From Georgenia sp. M64 (GTDB lineage: Bacteria > Actinomycetota > Actinomycetes > Actinomycetales > Actinomycetaceae), in the NCBI RefSeq assembly GCF_038049925.1, contig NZ_CP145809.1, positions 3,506,599-3,570,598 on the forward strand: a stretch of 64,000 nt of DNA, read 5' to 3'. A program made the translations under genes and the position numbers. Within the stretch, counting starts at the first letter, position 1, and each line of letters opens with the position of its first letter. This document shows, in pieces, positions 19,748 to 28,091 of the stretch. The notes under the pieces are model-generated. The model did no database searches and had not been told where the DNA came from. It saw only the letters and a program-made list of their open reading frames with translations.

Positions 19748-20825
19748 GATGTCCTTCTTCGTATGGTTGTTCAGCAAGGGGTGAGGGCGCGGGCGTCGAG
19801 CGGCCGGTGCGCCATCTCGAGATGGCCGCCGCGACACGGACGCGCTCGACGCGCGCCACCATGACCCCGGCGAGGATGAGGCCCTGCACCATCTGGTAGA
19901 TGTACGGGCTGATCCCAAGCAGGTTGAAGCCGCTCGAGATGAGCTGGAGGATCACCGCCGCGAGCGCGGCTCCCCACACGGCGACCCGTCCGCCGAAGGG
20001 GCTGACGCCGCCGAGGACGGCGATGGTGATCGCAAGGAGCAGGTACGAGCTCCCGTAACCTGCGGACGCGCTGACCGTGCGCATCACCATCATCAGACCT
20101 GCGAGTGCCGAGATGATGCCCGTGAGCATGTAGGTCCGGAAGATCACCGATCGACGGTTGATGCCCGAGTAGTCGGAGGCGACCGCGTTGGCCCCGACGA
20201 GAGTGGCCCGCATCCCGTACCCGGTCTTGCTCATGATGAACCACGCGGACGCCACGATGAGTAGGAAGAGCCAGAAGATGATGGGGATCCGCGCGAAGGT
20301 GCCGGTACCTAGTGCGGTGAGCTCCGGGGTCAGCCCGTAGATGGGCTCACCCCGCGTCAGCGCCACCGCGAGGCCGGTGAGGAGCATCTGCGTGGCCAGT
20401 GTGGCGAGGATCGGTGCGACGCCGACGATGGAGATGACCACCGCGTTGACGGCGCCGCACAGCAGCCCGACCACGAGGGCCGCGGCGACGGCGACAACGC
20501 TGACGAGCGGCGTGGACATCCCGGCCTCCTGTCCCTGGAGCGAGACGAAGGCGACCGTGAGGGCCGACAGGTTCGCCACGGCCACGATGGACAGGTCGAT
20601 ACCGGCGGTCGTCATCGCGATCGAGATGGCCAGCGCCATGAGTCCGATCTCCGGCACGGAGAAGGCGATGGACTGCACGTTGAGGATCGAGGCGTACGTC
20701 GCGGGGTTGACGGCGGTGAACGCGACGGCGATGAGTACCGCGAGGACGAGCAGCCCGGCGGTGTAGCCGTTGCGTCCGGTGGCGTTGGTGACTCTCGTGA
20801 CGAACGGCGATGTCGCCCAGCTCAT
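19701..20825 (-). CDS. CUT2 ABC transporter permease, second subunit
   Basis: A 374-residue BPD_transp_2 permease. Recognisable parts are MTTAGIDLSIVAVANLSAL (about residues 69-87), GVAPILATLATQML and ITIAVLGGVSPFGGRVAVWG (about 277). It ends with a hydrophilic tail whose last 16 codons overlap the SIS gene start, and uses TAG as stop. Its ATG overlaps the stop of the first permease (ATGA). Two distinct permeases imply a heterodimeric channel, as in autoinducer-2/rhamnose-type CUT2 systems. Confidence 0.9.
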   Translation of the reverse strand: MSWATSPFVTRVTNATGRNGYTAGLLVLAVLIAVAFTAVNPATYASILNVQSIAFSVPEIGLMALAISIAMTTAGIDLSIVAVANLSALTVAFVSLQGQEAGMSTPLVSVVAVAAALVVGLLCGAVNAVVISIVGVAPILATLATQMLLTGLAVALTRGEPIYGLTPELTALGTGTFARIPIIFWLFLLIVASAWFIMSKTGYGMRATLVGANAVASDYSGINRRSVIFRTYMLTGIISALAGLMMVMRTVSASAGYGSSYLLLAITIAVLGGVSPFGGRVAVWGAALAAVILQLISSGFNLLGISPYIYQMVQGLILAGVMVARVERVRVAAAISRWRTGRSTPAPSPLAEQPYEEGHHGESESDPQLSSSVR

Positions 20826-21862
20826 GCGGACACCTCTCCTTCGAGAATGCGTGCCCGCTTCGCCCCACGGGCGCTGCTGCGGGCCTGGATGGCCACGCCG
20901 ACGAGGATCACGAGCCCGACGACGAACACGTGCCAGTAGCTGGAGATCCCCAGGCGGACGAGGGAGTTCTGGACCAGGGAGACGAGGATGACGCCCAGGA
21001 CGGTGCCCTGCACCGAGCCGCGTCCGCCGGTGTCCAGGGCGCCGCCGATGACGACGGCGGCGATGACGCTCATCTCCATGCCGACCAGCTCGAAGGGCGA
21101 GGCGTGGCGGGACAGGACGACGTGAACCATGCCGGCGAACCCGGCCAGGAGACCGGCGATGAGGTAGATGCGGGTCTGCACCCACGGCACCCGGAGCCCG
21201 ACGCGCCGGGCGGACTCCTTGTCGCCGCCGACGGCGTAGATCGAGCGTCCGAACAGCGTCTTCTTGAGCATCAGCGCCAGCAGGACGCAGAGCAGGACTA
21301 CCGGGATCACCAGGACGTTGACCGGGCTACCGCCGAGCCGGAAGATCGTCATGGCACCGACCGAGTCGAGTGCCGGGGGCAGCGTGGCGAGGTAGACCGA
21401 GCCGACGAAGGCGAGCAGGAAGCCGCGGATGATCACCTGCGTGCCGAGCGAGGCGATGAGAGTCTCCATCCGGTACCTGGCCACGAGCACCGCGTTGATG
21501 GAACCCAGAGCGCAGCCGATGGCGGCGGAGACGATGAAGGGCCAGACCCGGCCGTCGAGCCCCAGGTCGGCCATGAGCTTGACCGTGGCGTAGCCGCTGA
21601 AGATCGCGATGGCGGTGAAGGAGACGTCCATGCCGCCAGAGATGATGATGAGCAGCAGGCCGAGGGCGAGGGCGAGTGTCACGAGACCCGAGCGGAGGAT
21701 GTCGCCGGCGAACCCCCAGGTCAACGCCGAGGGCTCGAGGACGAGCATGCCGAGCAGCAGGACGACGATGACGCCGAGGAGGACGCCCTCGTTGTTGCGG
21801 CCCTTGAGCATGGCGGGGACCTCACGCAGGCTGCCCCGCGTACGCGTGGCGATGGCGGTCAT
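20822..21862 (-). CDS. CUT2 ABC transporter permease, first subunit
   Basis: A 346-residue BPD_transp_2 permease with LIIISGGMDVSFTAIAIFSG (about residues 70-89), METLIASLGTQVIIRG and IAAVVIGGALDTGGRGSVQG (about 270-290). Start and stop both overlap neighbours by four bases, so it is tightly coupled between the ATPase and the second permease. It forms the channel with that second permease. Confidence 0.92.
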   Translation of the reverse strand: MTAIATRTRGSLREVPAMLKGRNNEGVLLGVIVVLLLGMLVLEPSALTWGFAGDILRSGLVTLALALGLLLIIISGGMDVSFTAIAIFSGYATVKLMADLGLDGRVWPFIVSAAIGCALGSINAVLVARYRMETLIASLGTQVIIRGFLLAFVGSVYLATLPPALDSVGAMTIFRLGGSPVNVLVIPVVLLCVLLALMLKKTLFGRSIYAVGGDKESARRVGLRVPWVQTRIYLIAGLLAGFAGMVHVVLSRHASPFELVGMEMSVIAAVVIGGALDTGGRGSVQGTVLGVILVSLVQNSLVRLGISSYWHVFVVGLVILVGVAIQARSSARGAKRARILEGEVSA

Positions 21863-23355
21863 TTGACGAGCCCCTCTCTGACGCTTTCCTCGGTGACGTT
21901 CTCGCCCGCGAGCTCGCCGGCCATGCGGCCGCGGCGGATGAAGAGCACGCGATGACAGACGCTGACCAGCTCCGGCACGTCGTCGGAGATGAGCAGGATG
22001 CCCATCCCTTCCGCGGCGTGCTGGCGGAGGATCTGCATGATCGCGGCCTTGGACCCGGCGTCTACCCCGACGGTCGGGCCGTTGAGGATCAGCACGGCCG
22101 GCTTGGTGGCGAGCCACTTGCCCAGCACGACCTTCTGCTGGTTGCCGCCGGAGAGGCTGCGGACGGGGTCGTCGGCGTCGCCGATCTTGATGGCGAGGTC
22201 CTCGACGGCGGTGAGCACCTGAGTGCGCATCGCTCCCTCGTCCAGGACACCGCCACGGTGGGCGACGCCGTCGATCGAGGCCGAGACGAGGTTGACCGAG
22301 ATGGGCTGGTCGAGGAAGACGCCCTGGGTGAGACGGTCGCTCGGGACGTACGCGATCCCGGCGGCGAGGGCGTCCCCGACGCTCCTCACCGTCACCTCCT
22401 GACCGAGGACCCGCACGGTCCCCCGTGAGGTACGGATGCGCCCGAAGATCGCCTCCGCCACCTCCGATCGGCCGGAGCCGAGGAGCCCGGTGAGGCCCAC
22501 GACCTCCCCCTGGTCGACGCGGAAGCCGATGTCCTCGAAGAGCGAGGGAGCCGAGAGGCCTGTGACCTCCAGCGCGGGTGCGGGCTGCTCGGGCAGCGGG
22601 GAGAGCACCCGCTCCTCCGAGGCGGAGTAGCCCAGGAGCGCCTCGACGAGGCGTTCCGGGGTGAAGTCTGCGGAGGCGCCGTTGGCAACGACCTCGCCGT
22701 TGCGGAGCACGGTGATGCGGTCGGAGATGTCGAACACCTCCTCGGTCTTGTGGGACACGAAGACGATCCCGACGCCCGCGGCCTTGAGCTGCTCGACCAC
22801 ACCGAAGAGGGTTTCCACCTCGTGCCAGGTCAGCGCAGTGGTGGGTTCGTCCATGAACAGGACCTTGACGTCGAGGACCAGTGCCCGGCAGATCGCCACG
22901 AGCTGGCGGTCGGCGACGGGAAGGTCCTGGACCTCCGCGTCGAGGTCGAGGTCGATGCCCAGCCTCGCGGTGACGGCCTCCGCCATCTCCCGGGCGGCCC
23001 GGTCGGAGACGACCCTGCGGCGGGAGGAGACCCGGGCGGACATGGCGATGTTCTCCGCGACGGTGAGGTTCGGGAACAAGGACATGTCCTGGAAGATCAC
23101 CTGGACGCCCCGGTCCACCGCTCCGGTCACGGTGAGGTGCTCCGCCTGCCGGCCACCGATCTCGATCGTCCCACTGTCGGGTGACTCGACGCCCGAGATG
23201 ATCTTGATGAGTGTGGACTTGCCCGACCCGTTGGCGCCCGCGAGGCAGAGAACCTCGCCGGCGCGGACCTCGATGTCCACGCCCTTGAGGGCGTGAACAC
23301 CCCCGTAGGACTTCCTCACTCCGCTCGCGCGTAGCGCGAGTGCCTGCTGTGACAC
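21859..23355 (-). CDS. CUT2 ABC transporter ATP-binding protein
   Basis: A 498-residue protein with two nucleotide-binding domains. The N-domain has Walker A GANGSGKST (about residues 39-47) and Walker B VLFMDEPTTALT, with a divergent signature (DLPVADRQ). The C-domain has degenerate Walker A GLLGSGRSE, intact LSGGNQQK and a changed Walker B, LILNGPTVGVD, in which the usual Asp-Glu pair is Asn-Gly. Only the N-domain site therefore looks hydrolytic. The GTG start at 23355 lies behind GGAGGAAG. A strong hairpin separates it from the binding-protein gene. Confidence 0.9.
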   Translation of the reverse strand: MSQQALALRASGVRKSYGGVHALKGVDIEVRAGEVLCLAGANGSGKSTLIKIISGVESPDSGTIEIGGRQAEHLTVTGAVDRGVQVIFQDMSLFPNLTVAENIAMSARVSSRRRVVSDRAAREMAEAVTARLGIDLDLDAEVQDLPVADRQLVAICRALVLDVKVLFMDEPTTALTWHEVETLFGVVEQLKAAGVGIVFVSHKTEEVFDISDRITVLRNGEVVANGASADFTPERLVEALLGYSASEERVLSPLPEQPAPALEVTGLSAPSLFEDIGFRVDQGEVVGLTGLLGSGRSEVAEAIFGRIRTSRGTVRVLGQEVTVRSVGDALAAGIAYVPSDRLTQGVFLDQPISVNLVSASIDGVAHRGGVLDEGAMRTQVLTAVEDLAIKIGDADDPVRSLSGGNQQKVVLGKWLATKPAVLILNGPTVGVDAGSKAAIMQILRQHAAEGMGILLISDDVPELVSVCHRVLFIRRGRMAGELAGENVTEESVREGLVK

Positions 23356-23372
23356 GTTGACTTCTTCCTCCG

Positions 23373-23401
23373 GGGTGGGCCGGCTCGACGCCGGCCCACC
23401 C
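23373..23401 (-). terminator. GC-rich stem-loop after the binding-protein gene
   Basis: GGGTGGGCCGGC (23373-23384) and GCCGGCCCACCC (23390-23401) form a perfect 12-base stem with loop TCGAC, 28 bases after the binding-protein stop and 18 bases before the ATPase start. The sequence is almost the same as the hairpin at 35767-35798 in another ABC operon. Likely reduces read-through so that the binding protein exceeds the membrane subunits. Confidence 0.75.
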
Positions 23402-23428
23402 TGGTGACGAGCTCGGAGGCTCAGGGCC

Positions 23429-24460
23429 TCAGAACGGGTAGTCCGCCTTGTTCTCGTTGGTGATGTCGATCCAGGCGTTGCCGTAGAAGTTGTTCGGGAC
23501 CTCCGGGTCCTGCCCGATGGACTCGTACCCGGGGATGCCCAGGTCGGTGCCCTCGGCCAGCTCCTCACCGTCGAGCACGAGCTCGGCGGCCGCGAGCATG
23601 GCCTTGCCGGCCAGGGCGGGGTCCCAGCCGGTGATGACGTCCACCGCACCCGACTCGAGCAGGTTTCCGGCGATCGCCGGCGTAGAGGTGCCGACGACGC
23701 AGGTGGAGTCCGCCTTGCCCGCCTCCTCCAGCGCGCGACCGATACCGGCGACATCCGTCGACGCCGCTCCGATGAAACCGGCGATGTCGGGGTAGGTCGC
23801 GAGGAGCTCCTTCGTGCGCTGGTAGGCGGTCTCCTGGCTCTCCTCGGAGGAGATGGGGTCCGCGACCCGCGTGATGTCCGGGTACTCGGCCTCGGCCTGC
23901 GCGAGCGCACCTTCGGCCCACACGTTGTGGCTGGCGACCGTGAGCGAGCCGACGAAGTGGGCGTAGGTGCCCTCCCCACCCATGCACTCGGCCAGCAGGT
24001 CGAGCTGGTGGGCGCCGTAGTCCTCGTTGACGAACGCCTCGATGTTGGCCTCGGCGTTCTCGATCCCGGGCGCCTCGTGGGTGATGACGACGATGCCGGC
24101 GTCCTGGGCGCGCTTGAGGACGGCCTCGAGCGACTCCGGCGAGTTGGGCACCACGGCCAGGGCGGCAGGCTGCTGCGGGATGAGGTCGTTGATGACGGCG
24201 ATCTGCTTCTCCTCGCTGGCGTCGTCACCGGCGGTCTGGGTGACCGTCACGCCGTTCTCCTCGGCGTACTCCTGGTTGCCCACCTCCATGCGGTTGAACC
24301 AGTCGCCGCCCGCGAGCTTGACGACGTTGACGATGCTGCGCTCGCCGTCGCCCGCGGTGGAACCGGCCGAGGGGCTGGCGGACTCCGCCGTCCCGCAGGC
24401 GGCGAGCGTCAGGGCGGCAGCCGTTGCGACCAGGGCCGCGGCACTCCGTCGTGCGTTCAT
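23429..24460 (-). CDS. CUT2 ABC transporter solute-binding lipoprotein
   Basis: A 343-residue Peripla_BP_4 lipoprotein with lipobox LTLAAC (Cys at residue 22). VNVVKLAGGDWFNRMEVGNQ at the mature N-terminus, LAVVPNSPESLEAVLKRAQD and GFIGAASTDVAGIGRALEEA are typical of the rhamnose/AI-2-type sugar-binding group. The ATG overlaps the kinase stop (ATGA), an unusual order in which the kinase precedes the receptor. It is followed by a strong hairpin. Ligand unknown. Confidence 0.92.
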   Translation of the reverse strand: MNARRSAAALVATAAALTLAACGTAESASPSAGSTAGDGERSIVNVVKLAGGDWFNRMEVGNQEYAEENGVTVTQTAGDDASEEKQIAVINDLIPQQPAALAVVPNSPESLEAVLKRAQDAGIVVITHEAPGIENAEANIEAFVNEDYGAHQLDLLAECMGGEGTYAHFVGSLTVASHNVWAEGALAQAEAEYPDITRVADPISSEESQETAYQRTKELLATYPDIAGFIGAASTDVAGIGRALEEAGKADSTCVVGTSTPAIAGNLLESGAVDVITGWDPALAGKAMLAAAELVLDGEELAEGTDLGIPGYESIGQDPEVPNNFYGNAWIDITNENKADYPF

Positions 24461-26172
24461 GGGTGAATCTCCTCTGAAATCGGGTTGTTGGTCAGGACTC
24501 GGGCGGCGGACGCCTGGGCGGCGATCCGACGCAGGGCATGCATGACCTCCTCGGGACGACGCCCGAAGTGGTCGTGAAGGCCGGAATAGATCGAGTAGAG
24601 CTGGTCATAGGTGGTCCGCGCCGACTCGTCCGGGCGGTAGACCCGGTCCTGGAGCCGGCCGAGCCGTGCCGCCTCGGTGAAGGTGGCGTACCCGCCCCCG
24701 TCGGCACCGGCGGCGAGCGCCGCGTGGAGGGCGGCCCCGAGGGCCGGGGTGTTGGTCGAGGCGGAGACGTGGATCTCCCGGCCGGTGACATCGGCGAGCA
24801 CCTGCATGAGCAGGGGACTCTTGCCGGGGAGCCCACCGCACGCCACGACCGAGTCGACCGCGACGCCAGAGCCCTCGAACGCGTCCATGATCTGTCGCTG
24901 GCCGAAGGCCGCGGCCTCAACCAGTGCCCGGTAGACGTGCTCGGGGCGTGTGGCCAAGGTCATGCCGACGAGGAGGCCGGTGAGGTCGGCGTCAACGAGC
25001 ACTGACCGGTTGCCGTTGAACCAGTCGAGGGCCATGAGGCCGCTCTCCCCGGGTGCGAGTGCCGCGGCGAGGTCGGCGAGGTGGTCGAAGGCCGACACCC
25101 CGGCCTCGTGGGCCGCCGTCGCGTAGCTTGCGGGCAGGAAGTTCTTGACGAACCAGCCGAAGGTGTCGCCGACGCCGGGCTGACCGGCCTCGTAGGCCCA
25201 GTAGCCGGGGACGATCCCGTCGCGGACCGCGCCGGACATCCCCTCGACGGCGTGCTTGTCCTCGGACAGCACGAGGTTGCACACCGAGGTGCCCATCACG
25301 AGGACCATCTCGCCAGGACTCGCAGTGCCGCAGGCGATCATCGCGACGTGGGCGTCCATGTTCCCGGTGGCGACCGCGGTCCCCTCGGTGAGCCCGAGCC
25401 GATTGGCCCACTCGGCAGTCAGTCCGCCGGCCTTGGCCCCTGGGTCGAGGAGGTCGTGGCCGACCTTGCTCAGGACCGAGGAGAACCCGGGGGCGAGCTC
25501 GTCGAGGAACTCGGCCGACGGGTACCCGCCGGCCTCCGTGCGGAACGTCGCCTTGTACCCGGCGACGTGCGCACCCCGGACCTCGGCGCCGACGAGCTGG
25601 GAGACCAGCCAGTCCTCGAGCTCGATGATGCGCTCGGCCGCCCTGAAGACCTCGGGAGCGCCCTCGAAGATCTCCAGGGCCTTGGGTAGCAGCCACTCGG
25701 ACGAGATCTTGCCGCCGTAGGCGTCGAGGAAGAGCCCGCCCCCCTGCCGCGCCAGGTCGTTGATCCGGTCCGCGTGCGGCTGGGCGGCGTGGTGCTTCCA
25801 CAGCTTGGCGTAGGCGTGCGGCTCACGCTCCCAACGGCGGTCCTCCCGCAGCGGCGTGAGGTCGGCGGCCGTGGGAATGATCGTGCACGCGGTCGTGTCG
25901 ACACCAAGCCCGATCACGGCGCGGCCCTGCACCCCGGCGGACCGCAGAGCCCCCGTCACCACGGCGACGAGTCCCTCCAGGTAATCCGTCGGGTCCTGCA
26001 GCGCCCAGCTCTGCGGCAGACGGTGCCCCGTCGCGGGGAAGACGGAGTCGATGACGCCGTTCGCGTACTCCTGCGACGCCGCGCCCAGCTCCTCGCCGGT
26101 GTCGAGGTCGACGACGAGCGCCCGGCAGGACTCCGTCCCGAAGTCAACTCCCACGGTGACACGCTGGCTCAT
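24457..26172 (-). CDS. Ribulokinase-like FGGY kinase (AraB type)
   Basis: A 571-residue FGGY kinase of the longer AraB type. VGVDFGTESCRALVVDLDTG (about residues 7-26), GVIDSVFP, LPQSWALQDPTDYLEGL and VGLGVDTTACTIIPT-type motifs are those of L-ribulokinase. VVACGGLPGKSPLLMQVLAD (about 425-445) is the C-terminal ATP site. It phosphorylates a ketopentose or related sugar taken up by the following ABC transporter. It is the first gene of the minus-strand operon, with GAGGAG before the ATG, and shares its 104-base promoter region with the SorC regulator. There is no araA or araD nearby, so the substrate need not be L-ribulose. Confidence 0.9.
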   Translation of the reverse strand: MSQRVTVGVDFGTESCRALVVDLDTGEELGAASQEYANGVIDSVFPATGHRLPQSWALQDPTDYLEGLVAVVTGALRSAGVQGRAVIGLGVDTTACTIIPTAADLTPLREDRRWEREPHAYAKLWKHHAAQPHADRINDLARQGGGLFLDAYGGKISSEWLLPKALEIFEGAPEVFRAAERIIELEDWLVSQLVGAEVRGAHVAGYKATFRTEAGGYPSAEFLDELAPGFSSVLSKVGHDLLDPGAKAGGLTAEWANRLGLTEGTAVATGNMDAHVAMIACGTASPGEMVLVMGTSVCNLVLSEDKHAVEGMSGAVRDGIVPGYWAYEAGQPGVGDTFGWFVKNFLPASYATAAHEAGVSAFDHLADLAAALAPGESGLMALDWFNGNRSVLVDADLTGLLVGMTLATRPEHVYRALVEAAAFGQRQIMDAFEGSGVAVDSVVACGGLPGKSPLLMQVLADVTGREIHVSASTNTPALGAALHAALAAGADGGGYATFTEAARLGRLQDRVYRPDESARTTYDQLYSIYSGLHDHFGRRPEEVMHALRRIAAQASAARVLTNNPISEEIHP

Positions 26173-26268
26173 GGCCACTCCTCTCTGAGCTCGCGGCCGG
26201 CGGCCCTTCGTAGGCCTGCCGTCTGGCACCCATGAGAGATCCCCCGATGTCCACCCGGCAAAGATAGG

Positions 26269-26284
26269 GTGCTCATATGAGCAC
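26269..26284. promoter_or_regulatory. SorC-type operator over the regulator start codon
   Basis: GTGCTCATATGAGCAC is a perfect 16-base palindrome whose centre holds the ATG of the SorC regulator. A TAGGGT hexamer at 26265-26270 and the absence of a ribosome site suggest a leaderless transcript starting here, so binding would block the transcription start directly. The same GCTCATATGAGC core recurs at 27238-27249. Confidence 0.8.
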
Positions 26285-27236
26285 ATCACCCGGCTCGGGC
26301 GACGGCGCCCGAGAACGTGACCGACTCCTCATGGACGTCGCGAGGCGCTACTACCTCGGCCATGAGAGCAAGGTGGAGATCGCGCGCGAGCTCGCGATCT
26401 CCCGGTTCAAGGTGGCCCGACTGCTCGAGGAGGCAGTCGACCGAGGTGCCGTGCGCATCACCCTGCACACTCCGCTCCAGCGCGAGGGGGCGCTCTCCGC
26501 ACAGCTGAAATCCCGGTTCGGCCTGCAGCACGCCGTCGTGATCCACGCGCCCGGGAATCTGCCGGACCCCCGGCTGCGCGAGGCACTGGCACGCGAGGGC
26601 GCGCACATGCTCTCATCGCTGCTGCGTGACGGCGACGTCCTCGGGGTCGGCTGGGGCCGGACCATCAAGGCGCTGGTCGAGGCGACGTCAAGCCTTCCGA
26701 GCTGCCCGGTCGTCCAGCTCACCGGCATCGCCGGCCATCCCGGCGAGAACTCGATGGAGCTCGTCCGGCTCTTCGCAGCACTCACCGGGGAGAAGGCCTA
26801 TCCGCTCTACGCGCCGCTCCTCGTCCCTGACATCGCGACGGTGCACAGCCTGCGAAGGTCGCCCGGCATCGCCGACACGCTGCGCCGGTTCAGCGACGTC
26901 TCCGTCGCCCTCGTGGCGATCGGGAGCTGGAACCCGCCGAACTCCCAGCTCCGGAGCTTCTTCTCCCAGGCTGACCGTGACGCCCTGACCCGGTTGGGCC
27001 TTCAGGCTGAGCTCGGTGGAGTCCTGCTCGACGCCGAGGGCGCCGAGCTCCGCACACCGATCTCGGGGCGGATCCTCGGCATCACACCGGCCCAGCTCCG
27101 GGCGATCCCGACGGTGATGGCCGTCGCAGGCGGGCGGTCGAAGGCCAACGCCATCAGAAGCGTGCTGCGCAGCGGTGTGCTCAACATCCTCGTCACGGAC
27201 ACCGCAGCAGCGCAGCTCATCCTCGAGCAGGATTGA
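26277..27236 (+). CDS. SorC/DeoR-family sugar-responsive transcriptional regulator
   Basis: A 319-residue regulator. The N-terminal helix-turn-helix is RYYLGHESKVEIARELAISR with FKVARLLEEA (about residues 24-55). The C-terminal sugar-phosphate-binding domain has DVLGVGWGRTIKALVEA (about 120-136), VVQLTGIAGHPGEN and VMAVAGGRSKANAIRSVLRSG (about 281-301). This is the family of SorC, DeoR (Bacillus) and EryD, tetramers released by phosphorylated sugars. It probably controls itself, the divergent kinase/ABC operon and the downstream transaldolase through matching palindromes. Start chosen as the ATG within the palindrome. Confidence 0.93.
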   Translation: MSTSPGSGDGARERDRLLMDVARRYYLGHESKVEIARELAISRFKVARLLEEAVDRGAVRITLHTPLQREGALSAQLKSRFGLQHAVVIHAPGNLPDPRLREALAREGAHMLSSLLRDGDVLGVGWGRTIKALVEATSSLPSCPVVQLTGIAGHPGENSMELVRLFAALTGEKAYPLYAPLLVPDIATVHSLRRSPGIADTLRRFSDVSVALVAIGSWNPPNSQLRSFFSQADRDALTRLGLQAELGGVLLDAEGAELRTPISGRILGITPAQLRAIPTVMAVAGGRSKANAIRSVLRSGVLNILVTDTAAAQLILEQD

Positions 27237-27237
27237 T

Positions 27238-27249
27238 GCTCATATGAGC
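27238..27249. promoter_or_regulatory. Second SorC-type operator upstream of the transaldolase
   Basis: GCTCATATGAGC, a perfect 12-base palindrome identical to the core of the site at 26269-26284, begins one base after the regulator stop and 87 bases before the transaldolase ATG. It suggests a separate, SorC-controlled promoter for the transaldolase. Confidence 0.78.
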
Positions 27250-27335
27250 GGAGCGGCCTGGGCGCCGTTCCTGTGGCGTGCTCCGATAGCCGCCTGAGTC
27301 GCAGCGATGCGAGGGACGCGAGGAGGCGCACGACG

Positions 27336-27992
27336 ATGGGACCAACGCTGTTCGTCGACTCGGCCGACCAGCAGGCTGCGGAGGAGCTCTTCGCCACGGG
27401 CGCCTTCTACGGCCTCACCACGAACCCCACGATCTTGGAGCGCGCCGGTCGCACCATCGCCGACCTCCGCTCCATCGACCGCTGGGCGCGAGCCGCCGGG
27501 GCGCGCGAGGTGTGCCTGCAGGCCTGGGGCGAGACGACCGCCGCCCTCCTCGCCAGTGCGGCGGACCTCCTCGACATCGACGCCTCCACTGTCGTCAAGG
27601 TCCCCGCCACGCGGACGGGCATTCCCGCCGCGGCGGCGCTCACGGAGCAGGGCGTCTCGGTCTTGCTGACCGCGGTCTACCGGCCGACACAGATGATCGC
27701 CGCCTGCGCGATCGGCGCTCGGTACATCGCGCCCTACGTCGGAAGGATGGCGGACACCGGATCGGACGCCCTCGCGGACACCGTCGCCATGCAGCGCATC
27801 GCCGACCGCGCGGCGAACCCGACCACCGTCCTGGCTGCGAGCCTGCGGTCCGCCGACGACGTCGCGCGCCTCGCCGAAGCCGGCGTGCCGGCGTTCACGC
27901 TGTCCCCGGCCGTCGCGTGGGAGGTGCTGTGCGACGACCGCTCGGAGACGGCCGCCACGGTCTTCGAGGAGACCGTGGCCAAGCTGGTCTGA
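27336..27992 (+). CDS. Transaldolase / fructose-6-phosphate aldolase-like (TalC/FSA)
   Basis: A 218-residue short-form transaldolase. LFVDSADQQAAEELFATGAF and GLTTNPTILERAGR are the family N-terminus, the Schiff-base Lys is in STVVKVPAT (K88), and AYRPTQ-like VYRPTQMIAACAIGARYIAP follows. It transfers or releases a dihydroxyacetone unit from a ketose phosphate. GAGGAGG precedes the ATG. It follows the SorC gene and is probably the last step of the pathway begun by the AraB-like kinase and SIS isomerase, feeding glycolysis. Confidence 0.9.
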   Translation: MGPTLFVDSADQQAAEELFATGAFYGLTTNPTILERAGRTIADLRSIDRWARAAGAREVCLQAWGETTAALLASAADLLDIDASTVVKVPATRTGIPAAAALTEQGVSVLLTAVYRPTQMIAACAIGARYIAPYVGRMADTGSDALADTVAMQRIADRAANPTTVLAASLRSADDVARLAEAGVPAFTLSPAVAWEVLCDDRSETAATVFEETVAKLV

Positions 27993-28040
27993 GTCCCCCT
28001 GCACGAGATTCGTGATCGCAGTGAGCACCCGGGGTCCGAT

Positions 28041-28058
28041 GGAGCGCAGCGACGCTCC
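28041..28058. terminator. Weak stem-loop between converging genes
   Basis: GGAGCG and CGCTCC pair around a 6-base loop in the 99-base gap between the transaldolase and the ROK kinase, whose ends face each other. The only terminator-like structure seen there. Confidence 0.35.
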
Positions 28059-28091
28059 GACCAGTGCTGTGACCGGGCAGAGCGTCGCCGA

